Origin: Rhizobium sp.
Lineage (GTDB): Bacteria > Pseudomonadota > Alphaproteobacteria > Rhizobiales > Rhizobiaceae
Assembly (NCBI GenBank): GCA_003527225.1
Contig: DPXQ01000152.1
Span: 1 to 15,079 of the forward strand
Direction: 5' to 3'
DNA length: 15,079 bases
The notes under the pieces were generated by a model. It did no database searches. It saw only the letters and a program-made list of their open reading frames with translations, and was not told the origin of the DNA. The first letter of the stretch is position 1; each line of letters starts with the position of its first letter. A program made the position numbers and the translations under genes. Positions 14,858-15,079 of this stretch are shown piece by piece.

Positions 14858-14898
14858 GGCAATTGCAACTCTCAACAGAACAGGAGAACGCAATTGCC
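14858..14898 (+). promoter_or_regulatory. Inverted repeat spanning the ribosome-binding site and start of the recombinase
   Basis: GGCAATTGC (14858-14866) and GCAATTGCC (14890-14898) are perfect complements, and each has a palindromic core. The 23 nt between them include AGGAG, and the second arm contains the TTG start codon (14894-14896). Binding of a protein to both arms, or pairing in the message, would cover the start site. Confidence 0.5.
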
Positions 14899-15079
14899 GA
14901 CCCCACTACACCTCCGTCTTCGAACCGAAGACCCCGGAAACATTCTGTCGCCGCTCGCCCGGATGGTCCAAGACCATTGTGAGCGCCGTGGTTATGAGGC
15001 CGCGCGCCGGCGCCAGTACACCGCCGTCGTCCTCCACTTTGGCTATTGGCTGGCCGACCGTGATGTCGCCATGGACAGT
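14894..15079 (+). CDS. Probable tyrosine recombinase/integrase, N-terminal fragment (runs off the window)
   Basis: The 62 visible codons read MPTPLHLRLRTEDPGNILSPLARMVQDHCERRGYEAARRRQYTAVVLHFGYWLADRDVAMDS. The pattern of an initial helix, RRGYEAARRRQYTAVVLHFGYWL and a following turn is that of the SAM-like DNA-binding domain at the N-terminus of phage-integrase-type recombinases, especially those in multi-recombinase elements of rhizobia. The catalytic domain (R-H-R-Y) lies outside the window. The TTG start is chosen because CAGGAG lies 7-8 nt upstream. The frame is open further upstream, and the next ATG is at codon 24, which would cut the domain. The family call comes from a short fragment. 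Confidence 0.6.
   Translation, partial: MPTPLHLRLRTEDPGNILSPLARMVQDHCERRGYEAARRRQYTAVVLHFGYWLADRDVAMDS

Larger units (their letters stand above)
14483..14893. other. Hairpin-dense intergenic region between divergent genes
   Basis: There is no gene in this stretch. Perfect inverted repeats follow one another: 14491-14507 (CGGCCGC-ATC-GCGGCCG), 14521-14535 (CCCGCA-ATC-TGCGGG), 14583-14600 (GCAACT-N6-AGTTGC), 14658-14680 (11-bp arms, 1-nt centre), 14691-14722 (12-bp arms, 8-nt centre), 14734-14750 (GGTGAC-N5-GTCACC), 14763-14779 (GCCCTG-N5-CAGGGC), 14806-14820 (CGGCTC-GCT-GAGCCG) and 14858-14898. The Toprim operon and the recombinase diverge from here, so promoters of both must lie within it. 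Possible roles are recombination or replication sites, regulatory sites or RNA. Confidence 0.6.

Noticed and set aside
14483..14893. CRISPR array
   Set aside because: The repeats are mostly inverted and different from one another. There is no regular repeat-spacer pattern and no cas gene.

Overview
This is a GC-rich window whose gene families are typical of large alphaproteobacterial (rhizobial) plasmids. It holds an ArdC-type antirestriction protein, a ParB-like protein with a DUF7007 protein, a giant methylase-helicase, a DUF1419 protein and a DUF3991/Toprim protein. The assignment to Rhizobiales rests on family recognition, not on a search. There are no rRNA or tRNA genes and no CRISPR array that I can see.

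Layout, left to right. (1) 1-907, minus strand: the N-terminal 209 codons of an ArdC-type protein run off the left edge. Its leader contains a 17-bp perfect inverted repeat with nested stems, and two Rho-independent terminators in tandem end the upstream unit. (2) 907-1887: a 195-aa unknown protein preceded by about 390 bp of non-coding DNA rich in nested palindromes. (3) 1888-4837, minus: three genes joined by 4-bp ATGA overlaps, in the order ParB-like (583 aa), DUF7007 (297 aa) and a 103-aa unknown. They are preceded by another palindrome-rich leader. (4) 5168-5485: a 105-aa unknown. (5) About 5595-6988: an intact IS110-family, IS1111-subgroup element with 14-bp subterminal inverted repeats and a 250-nt structured non-coding segment downstream of the transposase, the expected place for its guide (bridge/seek) RNA. 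Removing the element under the usual 7/3-nt end rule restores a terminator hairpin, so it landed inside a terminator. (6) 7169-7429, plus: an 86-aa unknown behind a strong palindrome that overlaps its ribosome-binding site. (7) 7427-14482, minus: a probable operon of Toprim/DUF3991 protein, DUF1419 protein and a 1701-aa N6-adenine methylase + superfamily 2 helicase, closed by a strong terminator. (8) 14483-14893: an intergenic region packed with hairpins and a 14-bp direct repeat. (9) 14894-end, plus: the start of a probable tyrosine recombinase.

How the parts may work together (inference): an antirestriction protein and a phage-P1-DarB-like methylase-helicase in one plasmid region suggest a module that helps incoming plasmid DNA survive or establish in a new host. 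The ParB-like and Toprim proteins would be DNA-handling partners. The most unusual features are the structured leaders before the ardC-type, 195-aa and parB-like genes, the IS1111-type element with its RNA segment inside a terminator, and the hairpin-rich region before the recombinase.
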